Assembly (NCBI GenBank): GCA_043228905.1 | Contig: JBHGNT010000002.1 | Span: 14,384,001-14,448,000, forward strand | Reading direction: 5' to 3' | Length of the DNA stretch: 64,000 bases | From: Azolla caroliniana | Taxonomy: Eukaryota > Polypodiophyta | Made by a program: the position numbers and the translations under genes | Shown: piece after piece, positions 39,409-51,120 of the stretch | Layout of the letters: each line of letters opens with the position of its first letter | Position numbering within the stretch: position 1 is the first letter of the stretch | Notes under the pieces: model-generated | Told to the model about the DNA's origin: nothing | What the model saw: only the letters and a program-made list of their open reading frames with translations | The model's database searches: none

Positions 39409-41163
39409 GGCACGCCCGTAGGAGAGTAGCTTGTACGTCGAATCCCACGATCCGGCCTTCATTCATCCTCCAAAATGTCCAGAGTGCTTCGATCTAAGGG
39501 TTCCAATGGTTCCTCGGGAAGCTATTCTGTCGTTTGCTTCTACTATTGTTCCCCCTCCTCCTATTCCTGTAGCTGTGGTTGCTCTTCTCTCTGCTCCGGC
39601 TCCAGTTGTGGCTGCTGCTAGTTGATGTTCGTTGCCTACGGCTCTGTCGATATGACCAGCTTTGTTTCCATTTCTGGCTCGACTGGTCTTACCAGCTCTT
39701 CCTCCATTTCCAGCTCAACCGGCCTTGGCGTCTCCTGGTTCTATTGTCCGGCGTGCACCGGTTCCTGCGGATAACCTTCCTGTAGCGGCTCCTCCTGAGT
39801 ACTCTCTGGTTGGCTTCCTCCGGCTTTAACCGGCGTTTGTTCTGAAGATGGCTCCTCGCCACTGATGCTGATCGCCGCCGTTTTCTTGGCCACTTCTTGC
39901 CGTCGCCGTCCTATTCGTACCGTTTGAAACGGAGTTGGTTGTCCAACTGGTCATCATCCAGCTGTGCCATCAATTGGCGTACAACCACCCTCTCCTCATC
40001 AGCCAAGGATATGAAATCATCCACCAATTCCTCTTGTATTGCTTCAATGTTTTCTCTATCCCGGATGTAAACTTTGTCGCCCTCTTTCTGCCAGTTTTCC
40101 GCATCAGCCCGCAGCAACTGTAGCTCTGTTACCTGCTTAGCCCACTTCGACCACCACTGTACTGAGCTTTCTTCCACCAATTGCTTCGTTCGATTCCTCC
40201 ACGCAAGTACGATGTCCCGGATCCGCCCTAGTTCCATCCTCGACTTGTTTTCTACGGCCTGTTTTTCGTCCTTCAATTGTTTGATCAGGCTTGCAGTTGC
40301 CACTTCTTGGGTTTGATATGTCTTCTGAACTCTGTTCAGAGACATTGTAGCACGCTCCGTTTCCGCATGGTGTTGCACTTGCAGGTCCAATCTCTCTTTC
40401 GTTGCTGCCGCCAGTTGTTTCGCTACTTCGGCTCCCTTCCATTGCTCTTCTATCACTACCGTCGTCAGCCGGTTAACTTCCTCCCAGAGTTCTCTGCAGT
40501 TTTCCTGATGCTGGTCACTTTCGGTAGTCAATTTCTTATGATCGAAATCCAAATGCTTATAATCCTGGTGTAGTCGTCGGTTTTCTGGTCTTTTTGTTGC
40601 TAGAGCTCTTCTTTGAGGCACTCAATCTCCACTTCTGCCATACTCCGGAGTTTCTCTTTTTCTTGCAGGAGTTTGTCTTTCTCTTCTTTCAGCCGGTCAT
40701 ACACTTGATTACCTCTTCTCAAGCTTTCCTCTCTTCGGCGAAGGTTGTCGGTTGTTCTCCTTTGTTCGTCCTCCGCCGCTTTTTTCAACTCGTGTTCCCT
40801 GGTTGCTGCCATCACCGAGGTTTGATCATTCTGTAGAGTTACCGGGGCCACCGGTTCCGATTGTTGTGGTCCTTCTATGACCAGCTAGGCCATTTCTGTT
40901 ATGGCCTTCTCTATGCCTTCTTCCATGCTTCGGATTCTTGACCGGGCCATCTCTAATTCCCCGATTGTGTCTAGCAACCAGGCTTCCTGCGCTTCCTCTT
41001 CCGCTTCTAACTGGCAAACAACGCCAGTCACTTGTTCTGCCACCCATCGGAGCCATCGACTACCGGTGCCTTGTGGTCGTGCCCGTTGTGGTTGTGGGAT
41101 GGCGTTTTCACTGGTCACGAGCCTACTATTGACGGTTACGTTGTCGTGTGAATCTTCACACAC
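39409..41163 (-). pseudogene. GypA coiled-coil accessory ORF, GypA-2 copy
   Basis: ATG at 41163 (MCEDSHDNVTVNSRLVTSEN), then RPQGTGSRWLRWVAEQVTGV. Coiled-coil blocks follow: VYDRLKEEKDKLLQEKEKL, then HLDFDHKKLTTESDQHQENC and LEESSVQWWSKWAKQVTELQ, then MAQLDDDQLDNQLRFKRYE. The Q/E/S-rich tail ends GFDVQ..RACHVLAG at the LTR. Three or four stops and shifts divide what would be about 585 codons. It is the same sense as pol. The conserved WW motif and DDDQLD repeat across copies argue that it was a genuine gene. Confidence 0.75.
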
Positions 41164-41475
41164 TATGTAAAATAATAATAATAAATAATGAAATAAGTAT
41201 TTTATATTAGCTTAATGGCTTGATATGGAAAGATGGATGTACTCAAGAGCTTCAAAACACATTTTACTACATACAAAATGGATAACTACATATCAAGTTA
41301 TGAGAACATGAAGTTTGAGAAGATAACGAAAATAGAACTATGATTCATCCCACATAGATAGGAAACTTAAGGCCCTGGCTATATAAGCACATTGAGATCC
41401 CTTAGTTTTCATTTGTGCTAAGAGCACTTTGGCCACTTTGTCTAGATGGGTTAATGTGGCCAAGTTCCCAAAACC
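41164..41475 (-). other. GypA-2 spacer upstream of the coiled-coil ORF
   Basis: AT-rich and noncoding. 41225-41460 matches the opposite strand of 32140-32385 (GypA-4), including CTATCTATGTGGGAT and CTTATATAGC. It may contain an internal promoter or intron for the downstream ORF; that is inference. Confidence 0.6.
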
Positions 41476-41658
41476 GACTGGAAATAAATTGGAACCAGCC
41501 AGTAATGGAACCGGAACCGGTCGGTAAGCAAACCAGAATCGACTGGTATTCAAATCGGAACCGGTGCTTACCGGAACCGGCTGATAATCAAAATGGAACT
41601 GGCCGGTAAGCGAACTGGAATCGGCTGGAAATCAATTCGGAACCGGCCGATAAGCCGG
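41476..41658 (-). repeat. CCGGTT minisatellite of GypA-2 (left part)
   Basis: Degenerate AACCGGAACCGGC-type repeats. The array continues after CopA-1 at 46976-47035. The CopA-1 target duplication GCCGG (41654-41658, 46976-46980) is taken from it. Confidence 0.85.
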
Positions 41659-42072
41659 TGTAAAAGATTATGTGCGGAAGCAATAGAAAACTAGACACAT
41701 AGAAAATATGCAGGTTTAATGGAAAGCTTGAGTATACACAGTATGCAGGAGAAACAAAGAGAGAACACAGAAGAAATTCAATTCAAAAAATACTAACTCT
41801 GTGTACATACACCGTGCTCAGTGAGCACCTTTTATACAAGCCTTGACAATGGGCTGACACAAGTTCTGACAGTACTTCACTGCTCATAAATGAGCCTTGA
41901 CACTTACTCCCAAAACTATTCCTTACGAGGAATATCTCTCAAACGGCCTTTCGGTTTACGCACTGATATGGCCTCTCCTTACGCACCGGTCCGACCTAAC
42001 CAATCGGTCCCAACCAATCCGGTCCTCGGCTTGCTCAGCCGATCTGGCCGATGTTGAGCTTGTCTCTCAATA
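41659..42072 (-). repeat. 3' LTR of CopA-1
   Basis: Plus strand TGTAAAAGATTATGTG to CTTGTCTCTCAATA (terminal CA mutated to TA). Minus TATAAAA at plus 41830-41836. Confidence 0.93.
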
Positions 42073-42560
42073 GTCCCCTTCAAGCTCAACTTGAGGCTCT
42101 TCTGGATCTTCTGGATCACCGCTCCAATTCCTCCTGGCTCCACGCCTCGCTCGCGCTCCTCGGCCTGTTCGACTCCGCTCGCTTCGACCCTTCCGGTCAG
42201 CTTGTCTGCTCCCACGGCCCTTTAGAACTCCCTTGTTGTCGCGGTGTTGGCGCTTCTCCTGCTACCTTCTTTTCCGCTTGGCCCTCGGTTGATTAAGTGT
42301 ATTCGAATCAAACATTCGAACCGACTCGGCTACCTCCGATCGGTTTTCGCTCTCGTTCGAGTTGGTTTTCTCCAACTCGTCTTCGGTCTTCTCGCCCTTG
42401 ATAGTGTCATCTCCCCCATGCTTGGTTGGCTTCGGCTCTTTCTTTCGGCTGCTCCCGTTTTGTCTACTTTTGGACTCTTCCGCGGATCCGCCCTTGGTTT
42501 CTTCACCCGATCCGACGTCGAATTCGTCATCCAACTCGGTGTCGCGACCTCCTCCGCTCC
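42073..42560 (-). pseudogene. CopA-1 acidic tail downstream of RNase H
   Basis: Minus strand: RDTELDDEFDVGSGEETKGG, RKKEPKPTKHGGDDTIKGE and KTEDELEKTNSNESENRSEV, ending near MFDSNTLNQPRAKRKRR. It aligns with the CopA-2 segment 35569-35975. Open for 90 codons from Met at 42534. Acidic and Ser/Lys-rich. No recognised domain. Confidence 0.6.
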
Positions 42561-42870
42561 CTTCCTACTCCCTTGCTCCCTTCGAGACTGTTCTTACTGC
42601 TCCACGCTATCGCGACACTCCTCAGAGAGAACGCGTATCCAGATGTGGATCGGCGATCGGCGGCGTTGCTAGCCCAATGAGCATCGGTGTAGCCGACCAA
42701 CTGCGAGGCTGTACCGGTCAGATATAATTGGCCCCGGTCTTTAGTGCCGCTTACGTACCGCAGTACGCGTTGCACACACTAAAGGTGCTCCTCGGTAGGT
42801 CGCCCCATGAACTGACTGATCATCCTGACTAGATAACTGAGATCGGGTCGGGTGATTGTCGAGTAGATAA
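42527..42870 (-). pseudogene. CopA-1 RNase H, internally deleted
   Basis: VGYTDAHWASNAADRRSTSG and AIAWSSKNS are present. The frame then jumps from the WSSKK site into the tail region (LEGSKGVGRERRRS). The Glu helix and second Asp strand seen in CopA-2 (TEAEYRGA, YCDNLSS) are missing. A deletion of roughly 400 bp is implied, so RNase H is inactive. Confidence 0.85.
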
Positions 42871-44100
42871 GGCTGCCGACAATTTGTCAGAACCTCATCG
42901 GGTCGCATACCTTTCCGGAATTGGGGCAAAGCTTGACGGTTCTAACCAAAGGAGTCGAGACGGACTTACAGTCGGCCATCCCAAATTTGAAAAGCATACT
43001 CAGCACATAATGGCGTTGGCGTTGGCCTTCGGGGGTACGGATCAATTCGATCCTGAGGAAGTAATGAAGATCGCCCAGATCCTTCATGTCGAACGATGCC
43101 GCAAGCTAGAGCTTCACACGGTCGATTTCATCTAGGTTGGCGCCGGTGATGACCAAGTCATCAACATATAGTAAAATACTGACCGAACCGAGTCGACCTT
43201 TCCGGATGAACAGGGAAGACTCCGATCTTGGCGTTGCGAAGCCGATTCGACGCAGTTGTTGTGTGATCTTCGCGTTCCAGGCACGCGAGGCTTGCTTTAG
43301 TCCGTAAAGGGACTTCTTCAATCGGCACACTGCCGACGTGTTCGTTCCAGAGTGAAATCCGAGGGGTTGTACCATGTACACCTGTTCCTCAACCTCACCT
43401 TGCCGGAAAACATTTTTTACATCCATCTCATGTAAGTACCACCCCTTTGTTGCAGCTACCGCGAGCAAAACACGAACGGTCGTCATCTTTGCGACCGGCG
43501 CAAACGTCTCATTGTAGTCGATGTCGTGTTTCTGCGCGTAGCCTTTTGCCACTAAGGGGGCGTTGTATCGGTTGACCAAGCCGTCGGTGTTGTACTTGAC
43601 CTTGTTCACCCACCTACATCCGATCGGCTTCACACCCTTCGGTGCGTCAACCAGGTCCCATGTCTCGTTTTCCGCCAATGCATGCATCTCTTCCTCAATC
43701 GCGGCACGCCAATTCACATCTTTAGCCGCTTCTCCATAGCTCTCCGGCTCATGCACTTCCGCTACACGGGTCATGTACGCATAATGATGCACCATGTACT
43801 CGTTGTATCCAAACCCCACAACTGGGTTCTTCTGGCGGGTAGATCGGCATAATTGGTCATTAGCCGATGTCGAGGTCTTCTCAGCCGACGCGAACTTCGC
43901 TCTTGAAGACCCGTCACCGCTTCCCTGGGAGTTGGACTCGCGTCGGTCTGACTCGTTCCTATCCGTCTCGGAATCCGACACCTTCTTCTTCCCTTTCTCT
44001 TTGCGCGTAAGCCGTCTCCTTGGCTTCCTGCGCGGGGAATGCACGACCGAGTCTCCACTACTCGCCACCTTTTCATCGGACTGGTCGAACTGACTCAGTC
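42871..44100 (-). pseudogene. CopA-1 linker and reverse transcriptase
   Basis: A 320-codon open frame (43106-44068). Linker with RRRLTRKEKGKKKVSDSETD, then [82 protein letters not shown] (motif A region), LKKSLYGLKQASRAWNAK and ILLYVDDLVITGANLDEI (YVDD intact). It stops at 43106; the connection continues in another phase. Confidence 0.9.
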
Positions 44101-44116
44101 GTCGATTTGCTCCACT

Positions 44117-45496
44117 TCACCGAAATGAAATCGGACTCTCTTCGTAGATCCCGATTTCAGGCTCATCCAGAGGCATCTCAGTCTCGCTGACCTCATCGTC
44201 AGAGCTCGGATTGGAGTTGAGATCCGGAGTCGGAGGCAAGTACCAGGACGCAGACTCATCAAACACAACATCCCGGCTCACACGCGTTTGTTTGGTGCGT
44301 GACTTATAACATTTATAACCCTTCTGCTCGTCCGAGTAACCGACCAAGATACATTTCTCAGCCTTTGCGTCCAGCTTCCTCCGTTTCTCCTACGGCACAT
44401 GTACATAGGCAATGCTACCGAAAACTCGTAACTGTCGCAAGTTCGGCTTCGTTGCGAAATATAGCTCATGCGTCGCCGCTTTGTCTCCGAGCCGGTTCTG
44501 GATGTATACCGCGGTCCTGACCGCCTCGGCCTAGTAGAACTTGGGCAAGCACTTCTCCTCCAGCATTGCCTGTGCCGCTTCCACAACCGACCGATTTTTC
44601 CTCTCGACCACGCCATTTTGCTCCGGCGTGTATCTACAGCTGAATTCGCGCCGAATTCCCATCTGTTGTAGATAACTGTTGAATTGACCGGAAAAGTATT
44701 CTTTTCCGCCATCCGACCGGAGGCACTTGATCTTTCTTCCTGTTTCCATTTCCACGAACCCTTTGAGGTCCCGGAAACAGTCGAAGACTTCGCTTTTCCT
44801 CTCAATGAGGTAGATCCACGTGTGCCGCGTGTAGTCGTCGATGAAGGAGACGAAATATCGGCTCCCGCCAAGACTAACGTTTTCTGTCGGCCCCCACACA
44901 TTGGAGTGTATCAAGTCGAGCTTGTTCCGGCTCCGATTATGCTCGATGGGGAAAGGAAGTCGGTGTTTCTTCCCAAGCTGGCAGGATTCACAAATTTGTG
45001 CCTTCCAGCCACTAAATTTGGGCAATCCGAACACCACTTGTTTCGATTGCAGGTCTTGAAGCCGTTGGTAGTTGACGTGGCCTATCCACTTGTGCCATAA
45101 GTCGATGTCCGACTCGACTTTTTGTCCCTTCGCGAACATTGTGGTGCCATTGTCAGTAGAGTCGAGGATGAACATCCTCCCCTCTCTGCGCCCTTGTGCA
45201 ATAACACGACCTTCTTCCTCAATGAAGCACCCGAGGTGTGTAAACCAGACCTCCATCCCTTGGTCGATGATCTGTCCGACCGACACCAAGTTCTTCGTGA
45301 TTGTTAGCACGTGTAGCACGTTCATGAGTTTCCCTTTCTGTCCGACATGGCTCAGGGGAACTTCTCTGACATTCGCGATCGGATGCGGAGTGTCGTCTCC
45401 GGTTGCAACTACTCCCGGTTGCATCGGTTTTTCTAGGTACGAGAACCACTCCTTATGGCTCGTCATGTGATTTGACGTGCCGAAGTCGACTACCAC
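44117..45496 (-). pseudogene. CopA-1 protease, GAG-pre-integrase and integrase
   Basis: 321 codons open (44531-45496) from VVDFGTSNHMTSHKEWFSYL, the protease active site with D-F-G-T for D-S-G-A. Then LHVLTITKNLVSVGQIID, LWHKWIGHVNYQRLQDLQ and CESCQLGKKHRLPF (HHCC finger). LIHSNVWGPTEN has the first integrase Asp changed to Asn. CLRSDGGKEYF and PEQNGVVERKNRS keep the second Asp and Glu. A stop follows KCLPKFY, and the rest is in a second phase (44117-44530). Confidence 0.9.
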
Positions 45497-46455
45497 ACCT
45501 CGTCCGATTTCAGGGTGGTCTGCTTCATCGAGTTTGCTTCGTGTCTCGTCACGAAGACTGACCCCTTTTCGGCTTCTTTGGATCCTTCGGCGTAGTGCGA
45601 TCGTTGCCGATTTCCTTTGTCAGTCTGTCCGAAACCTGATCTGGACCCGGTTCTCTCCAAATCGGCGCGCTTTTTCCAGCACTCGCTCTCCATGTGGCCT
45701 TTCTTGCCGGTTCTCGTCGGCTCGACTCCCCCTATTTCCGGAGGGTTCGGAGTTGCTGTCGGCATCACTTAGGTGCCTTCTTCCTTGATCCCGTTGGTTG
45801 CGTTCATTGTGTACCGACTCGCCTCGTCCACCACGACCACGGGGCCTATCTCCCTCCGTGTACAACATCTTGTTGTCGGCATGCGTGCTTGTAGACGCAC
45901 CCGCGTGGTTCTCCTCTATAAGGAGCATTAACTGTAAGTCGAAAAACGACAGTGTATTCTCCCGTGTACACACAGCAGTTCGGAATGCTCCGAACTTCGA
46001 CGCCAAACCCCCGAGACATACCTGGACCGTCTCGCTTTCCTCGATGTTCACATCGATGGAAGCTAAGGAGTTTCATATGTCCTTGATCCTCGAGGTATAG
46101 TCAGCCACCGACAAATTGCGTTGCCGTAGGTTGCTCAACTCCTGTTGGAGCTGAAGCTTCCTGGTTGTGGAACTCGCGGCGAAGATCTTCTTAGATTTTC
46201 CCACGCACCCTTCGGCGTTTTTGCATTCCAAACGTAGCTTAATAGTTGTTCGCCCACACAAGACGCAAAACAATACAGTACTCTGCTCGTCAGGAAGTCT
46301 TCATGTATCGAATCGGGTGCTATGTCATTTGCTCCATCGACATAGCTCCAGTAACCGTGTCCAAGCAGGTATTGGTGCATCTTGTAAGACCAAGACGCGT
46401 AGTTGTTTCTGTCCAGCTTCTTTGTTGGAAGTGAGCTAGCCATGCCTCTATCCAT
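45497..46455 (-). pseudogene. CopA-1 Gag
   Basis: Start MDRGMASSLPTKKLDRNNYA at 46455, then SWSYKMHQYLLGHGYWSYVD. Phase changes occur near 46310 and 46080. ETVQVCLGGLASKFGAFRTA is the UBN2 core. A basic RPRGRGGRG region follows, and a knuckle region in which the upstream Cys pair is lost (GKKGHMESECWKK remains). It ends near the protease linker with RHEANSMKQ. Confidence 0.88.
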
Positions 46456-46539
46456 CGGTTGTGCCTGTTCTTCTTGGTTGGTTTTTCTTTCAAGCTATGT
46501 CGGCTGCAAAGGTTCTCAACCCTCGCGCTCTGATACCAT

Positions 46540-46975
46540 GTAAAAGATTATGTGCGGAAGCAATAGAAAACCAGACACACAGAAAATACACAGGTTTAAT
46601 GGAGAGCTTGAGTATACACAGTACGCAGGAGAAACAAAGAGAACACACAAGAAATTCAATCCAAAAAATACTAACTCTGTGTACATACACCGTGCTCAGT
46701 GAGCACCTTTTATACAAGCCCTGACAATGGGCTAACACAAGTACTGACAATAATTGACTGCTCATAAATGAGCCTCGACACTTACTCCCAAAACTATTCC
46801 TTACGAGGAATATCTCTCTAACGGCCTTTCGGTTTACGAACCGATACGGCCTCTCGTTACGCACCGGTTTGCGTATCCGTTTTACGCACCGGTCTGGCCT
46901 AACCGATCGGTCCCAACCGATCCGGTCCTCGGCTTGCTCAACCGATCCGACCGATGTTGAGCTTGTCTCTTAACA
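46540..46975 (-). repeat. 5' LTR of CopA-1
   Basis: 436 bp, plus strand TGTAAAAGATTATGTG to CTTGTCTCTTAACA. TATAAAA at plus 46708-46714. PBS on the minus strand directly adjoining (46539-46528). Confidence 0.95.
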
Positions 46976-46980
46976 GCCGG

Positions 46981-47400
46981 AAACCAAACTAGAACCGGCC
47001 GGCAAGCAAACCGGAACCAGACCAGACGGATTGGATGGGCGGCAATTGAGACGGACAGATGATAGGATCATGTGGCTAATTAAAGTAAAGTAAAGGAAAC
47101 TAAAGTAAAGGCCATGTGGATGGTCGCATGCAACTAAAAGAAAAAGCCATGCAACTAAAAGTGGGCATGCAAAGTAACATTGAAGGCTATGATCATTGGA
47201 GAACTGCATATAAAATTCCATTTTTTTTCTACACTCATCCTCTCCCCATTTTTATTTTCTTTTCCTTCTTAGTTCCCTTTTCTCACAGAGCCATAACTCT
47301 CGAAAAACCCTAATTTTCCCTACGGAAGCCATATCTCTCGTATAACCTAATCCTAATTTTCCCTACGGAAGCCATATCTCTCAAAACCCCTAAATTTTCT
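46981..47400 (-). repeat. GypA-2 minisatellite region (CCGGTT end, CATGCA spacer, telomere-motif units)
   Basis: On the minus strand: about three telomere-motif units (47400-47285, each with TTAGGGTTT-like cores and GGCTTCCGTAGGGAAAATTA), a CATGCA-rich spacer (47080-47180), then the start of the CCGGTT array. This is the same order as the plus strand of GypA-4 (31224-32140), with fewer units. Confidence 0.85.
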
Positions 47401-47737
47401 TTCCTATTAATCCCAGTAAACCTAAAACTTCTGAATCCCAATCTTGTTTTTCCGCATCTCCGTTCAGCGGTGCTTCGACTATTCGCAAGAATCCCTCTAG
47501 ACCGTGTTGCTTTAGCCATTTCTTAGCCGCTTCTGAGAGTACCATGCATTCCATGTCGTCATCGGAGTCGGTAGGTTGTGGTAAGATGGGTGCGCCTATG
47601 TGATCTGCGTGCTCTCGCCTCATCACTCGTAATTGCCTATGTACGTTGAGATCTCTGTGTTCGCGAAATGAAAGGGACTCTGCGCGGCGAATGTTTTTTT
47701 TCTCCATGCATGGCACCTTTTCTTGATTCCCGCGCAT
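47390..47737 (-). CDS. Accessory ORF of GypA family, GypA-2 copy
   Basis: 115 codons from Met at 47737. HADHIGAPILPQPTDSDDDM then VLSEAAKKWLKQHGLEGFLR aligns with the GypA-1 ORF. After NGDAE the homology ends, and the last residues (LGLLGLIGKKI) run into the minisatellite, so the C-terminal 80 or so residues of the GypA-1 form are missing. It sits about 290 bp after integrase, as in GypA-1. Function unknown. Confidence 0.55.
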   Translation of the reverse strand: MRGNQEKVPCMEKKNIRRAESLSFREHRDLNVHRQLRVMRREHADHIGAPILPQPTDSDDDMECMVLSEAAKKWLKQHGLEGFLRIVEAPLNGDAEKQDWDSEVLGLLGLIGKKI

Positions 47738-48028
47738 GCACGTCTTGTACTAATATAGCAGTCGGTTGACACATGGTGCGCCTTGTTTAAAGGCTTTAAT
47801 TAGCCACCCACCACACCTTTTCAAAGTGCCCGTTCGCTCATCGCCTCTGCATGATGACTTTTTCTTTTTTAAAAGTGATTTTTAGTAAACGGAAGCGTCG
47901 GGTCTATATCCCGGTTTTTCCCCGTATTCACGTTTTCCGGCCACCTGTTTGTCGTTATCTGGTAACGCCGGCTCTGCCTGACCATCGGGTACTTCTTTCC
48001 TGCTTCCCATTGTTGTATCTGCCTCCAT

Positions 48029-49142
48029 CTACTTGAATGGATTCTGTGGCATAGGTCCACAATATGGTTTGAATCGAAACCCATTGACCCATTTGCCCAT
48101 TATCTCACCGGCGAGCGTTCCAAGCTGGTATGACCCGTTGAATTCCCACGTTATCCAATACGGTCCGGTCCACTCGAACCGTAGCTTTCCTGGCATCTGA
48201 CCCATCCGGGTCTGGAACACCAGTACCGGCTTGCCTATCCCGAACGTCTTCTCATTGCCCTTCTGGTGCTGATCGACAAATGCCTTCCTTCGTCACTGCT
48301 CCTGTTCCAACTGCATGAGACTTGCTATTTGATGCTCCTCGAGTTCCCATAATGCGGCTAACCGGATTTTTTTCCGATTCCTGTTCACTTAGTCGTTCTC
48401 TAACTTGTATCCGCAAACTAGGAACCTGAAATTCGATCGGCATTACTGCTTCAAGCATGAATGCTAATCGGAATGGTGTTGACCAGATACTCATTTTGTA
48501 TGACGTCCGGTATGCCCATAGTGCACTATGCAGCTTGGTGTCCCAATCGGTCCAGTTTTCATTGACGATCTTTCGTAGGATGTTTTGGAGCGTTTTGTTC
48601 ATGGATTCGGCCAGTCCATTGGCCTGTGGATAATAAGGGGTATTGCGCTTGTGTACCACTACATAGAATGTCGTTAAGCTCTCCACTACTTGACCGAGAA
48701 AATGTATGCCTTGGTCGCTAATTAACTCGATTGGGCATCCATACCAGCACCAGATGTACTCATATAAGAACTTTGTTGTTGATGCCGCAGTGTTGTCCCG
48801 CAAAGCCTTGGCTTCTACCTACTTGGTGCAATAATCGGTGGCAAATATCACATATCTGTTGTCGGTTCTCATTGCGGGAGGTTTAAACGGCCCAACGAAG
48901 TCGAGCCCCCATTTCTGAAATGGCTCTAAGGGTAGCACCGGTTGGTGAGGCATCCTTGCCTATTCTGTTGGTTGACCCATCCGTTGGCATAATTCACAGA
49001 CTTTCGCGTACCGAACTGAGTCCTTCAGTGTCGTCGGCCACCATAACCCGTAGCATCCCCAGCATAGTGCCCTCCGGCAACGCCACAGTGTGCTTCTCGT
49101 AATATTGTGTCCTTTTCGTCGCTTCGCACTACTCACCGTCAT
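48029..49142 (-). pseudogene. GypA-2 integrase
   Basis: The finger end is CELCQRMGQPT. The core is spread over two phases: LRDNTAASTTKFLYEYIWCW, ELISDQGIHFL (Asp), YYPQANGLAESMNKTLQNIL (Glu) and LHSALWAYRTSYKMSIWSTP. The C-terminal domain PGKLRFEWTGPYWITWEFNG to PYCGPMPQNPFK ends near 48030. Stops and frameshifts occur near 48250, 48800 and 48960. It is closely related to GypA-1 integrase but retains more of the finger. Confidence 0.9.
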
Positions 49143-49909
49143 ATGCCATCAACGCCTTTGTGGTACAGGGTGTCCTGTAGTAGAAAAAAATGTCGGCTTT
49201 GTACCGCTAACCGCTTTCGCTCATCCCAGTTTATCTCCTCTATTGGGAGTCCCATGCTTAGGAATTGATGCATGTTGGTTAGCCATTTGTCTTCGTCGAC
49301 TACCGTGCTATCAACTGCCGTTCCTGTTGTTACTTTAAACAGCTCGGCATCCGGAAACTCATCCGGAACTCCATCACCAGTCTCGCCAGAATCTAACCGG
49401 CTCAAATAATCAGCAACCGCATGCTGTATTCTCGGCCGGTGATATATTTCGAACTCAAACTCTTGTAGCAATAATGTCCATCGGGCCAGCTTGCTGGTGA
49501 GCAATGCCTTTGAGACCAAATATAATAGCACTGAGTGGTCGACATGAAATGAAAATTTCTTTCCCAATAAATAGTGCCTGAACTTGGTAACACTGTAAAT
49601 CATCCCTAAGGCTTCTCTTTCCGTTGTTGAATAATTTTGTGCCACCTGGGATAGCTTCCGGCTAGCACAATAAACCGGTTGGTACCATTTCGGTTTAGTT
49701 AGTTGCATTAGTGTGCTGCCGATTGCTATGTCGGACGCATCAACGAACACGTGGAATTCTTTTGACTTGTCCGGTGGTTGCACTACCAGTGCTTGTGATA
49801 GCAGTACTTTCAGTGCCTGGTAAGCCTCCTCCGTATTTTTCCATTGGAACGGTGTCTGGTGAACCGCGGCATGCAACAGTGTAGGAAGATCAACCAAATA
49901 TCGGAGCAT
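49139..49909 (-). pseudogene. GypA-2 RNase H and linker
   Basis: 257 open codons. FHVFVDASDIAIGSTLMQL (first Asp), NYSTTEREALGMIYSVTKFR (Glu), FSFHVDHSVLLYLVSK (Asp) and QHAVADYLSRL. Then an acidic linker and LLQDTLYHKGVDGI before a TGA. The key RNase H residues look intact. Confidence 0.92.
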
Positions 49910-49918
49910 CCGGCTATG

Positions 49919-51034
49919 CTATCGGATTTTCCCTAGTAACCCACTCAAAGATTTGGCCGTGGATGGTGCCGGTGCTTTTAAGATTTCTTTCACCTTATCG
50001 GGGTCTACCGCGATCATATATTTGCTGACAAGATGGCCTAGCAATGCACCGCTTGTTACTCCGAACACACACTTTGCTGGATTCAGGCTTAGCCGATAAC
50101 TCTTGCATTTCTCAAGACATAGCCGAAGGTGTGGGAGATGTTCTCCTTCTCGGCTATACACGGCGAAGTCCTCCAGGAATACTTGCATGAATGCCGGAAT
50201 GAACTTGACAAATATTTCCATGATTATTCGTTGGAAGGTCGCCAACGCGGTCTTGAGCCTGAACATCATTACGCCTATGACAAAGACTCCCCATTCGGTG
50301 ACGAATGCCGTCTTGTCTTGGTCGTTGAGGTGCATCCTTATTTGATTATAGCCGTTGAAACCATCTAGGAAGTTATACACTTCATGACCGGCTACCGCGT
50401 CCAGCACTCCATCCGTAAACGGTAGTGGAAATGCATCGGTCATTGTCGCCACATTGAGTTTCCGATAATCAACGCACACCCGAATCTTACCGTTCTTTTT
50501 TGGCATGACGACTATGGGACTTAACCATGTAGCTTTTTTCACTAGTCGGATAAAACCGACGCGTAGCAACATGTCAATTTCCTCTTTAACCTTTGCCGCA
50601 TAGTTAGGGTTCATCCGATAACGCCATTGTGCTACAGGTTTGGCATCCTTACTAAGGTGTATTTGGTGTTGGTACAAGTGAGGATCCAACCCCCGCATGT
50701 CTTCATAGGACCAGGCGAATACGTTCCGGAATTCCTTTAATAAAGTGATCATCCTCGTCCTGTTGTCCGGTGACATTTCCTTAGCAATATAAACCGGTCT
50801 GGCATCGTCCCCGGTCCCTAAGTTCATTTCCTCTAACTGGGATGCTTTCACGTGTTGGGATACCTCCATCTCCCTCTCCAGAGCTTCCTGTGCTTGTCGT
50901 AATTCTCTGATAGCTTCTCGATCCAGTTCCTCGACGGCATTGTCCGATTGCATTATATATGGTGACATCGATTTCAAATAGGGGTACAATTTTTGGGTTT
51001 TCTTCCAAGTAATGGTCGACCTCTTCATCCGCAA
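49919..51034 (-). pseudogene. GypA-2 reverse transcriptase with altered catalytic motif
   Basis: 372 codons. RYRMNPNYAAKVKEEIDMLL, GKIRVCVDYRKLN, YNFLDGFNGYNQIRMHLNDQ (motif A) and FRLKTALATFQRIIMEIFV (motif B changed from the usual GLKNAPATFQR). Motif C is FMQVFLEDFAVYS, where the family usually has FLDD, so one catalytic Asp is Glu. This copy is probably inactive. It is joined to protease upstream and RNase H downstream by small phase breaks. Confidence 0.92.
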
Positions 51035-51120
51035 GCCCCTTGAGCATGTTTACCCCTTCCACGTATAGCGGTGTCAGCTCCTTGCCAGTACTTGCTCGAG
51101 GGTGGGTAGGTACCCTTACT

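Larger units (their letters stand above)
41659..46975 (-). mobile_element. CopA-1: complete Ty1/copia element, TSD GCCGG
   Basis: LTRs 41659-42072 (414 bp) and 46540-46975 (436 bp, with an extra 22-23 bp block). PBS TGGTATCAGAGC on the minus strand at 46539-46528. Polypurine tract TTGAAGGGGAC (minus, about 42083-42073). GCCGG flanks both ends. It lies in GypA-2, so it is younger. Coding is collinear with CopA-2, but RNase H is internally deleted. Confidence 0.95.

Noticed and set aside
39409-41163. Endogenous pararetrovirus (caulimovirid) protein
   Set aside because: Coiled-coil viral proteins came to mind, but the ORF lies inside an element with LTRs, TSD, integrase and gypsy gene order.
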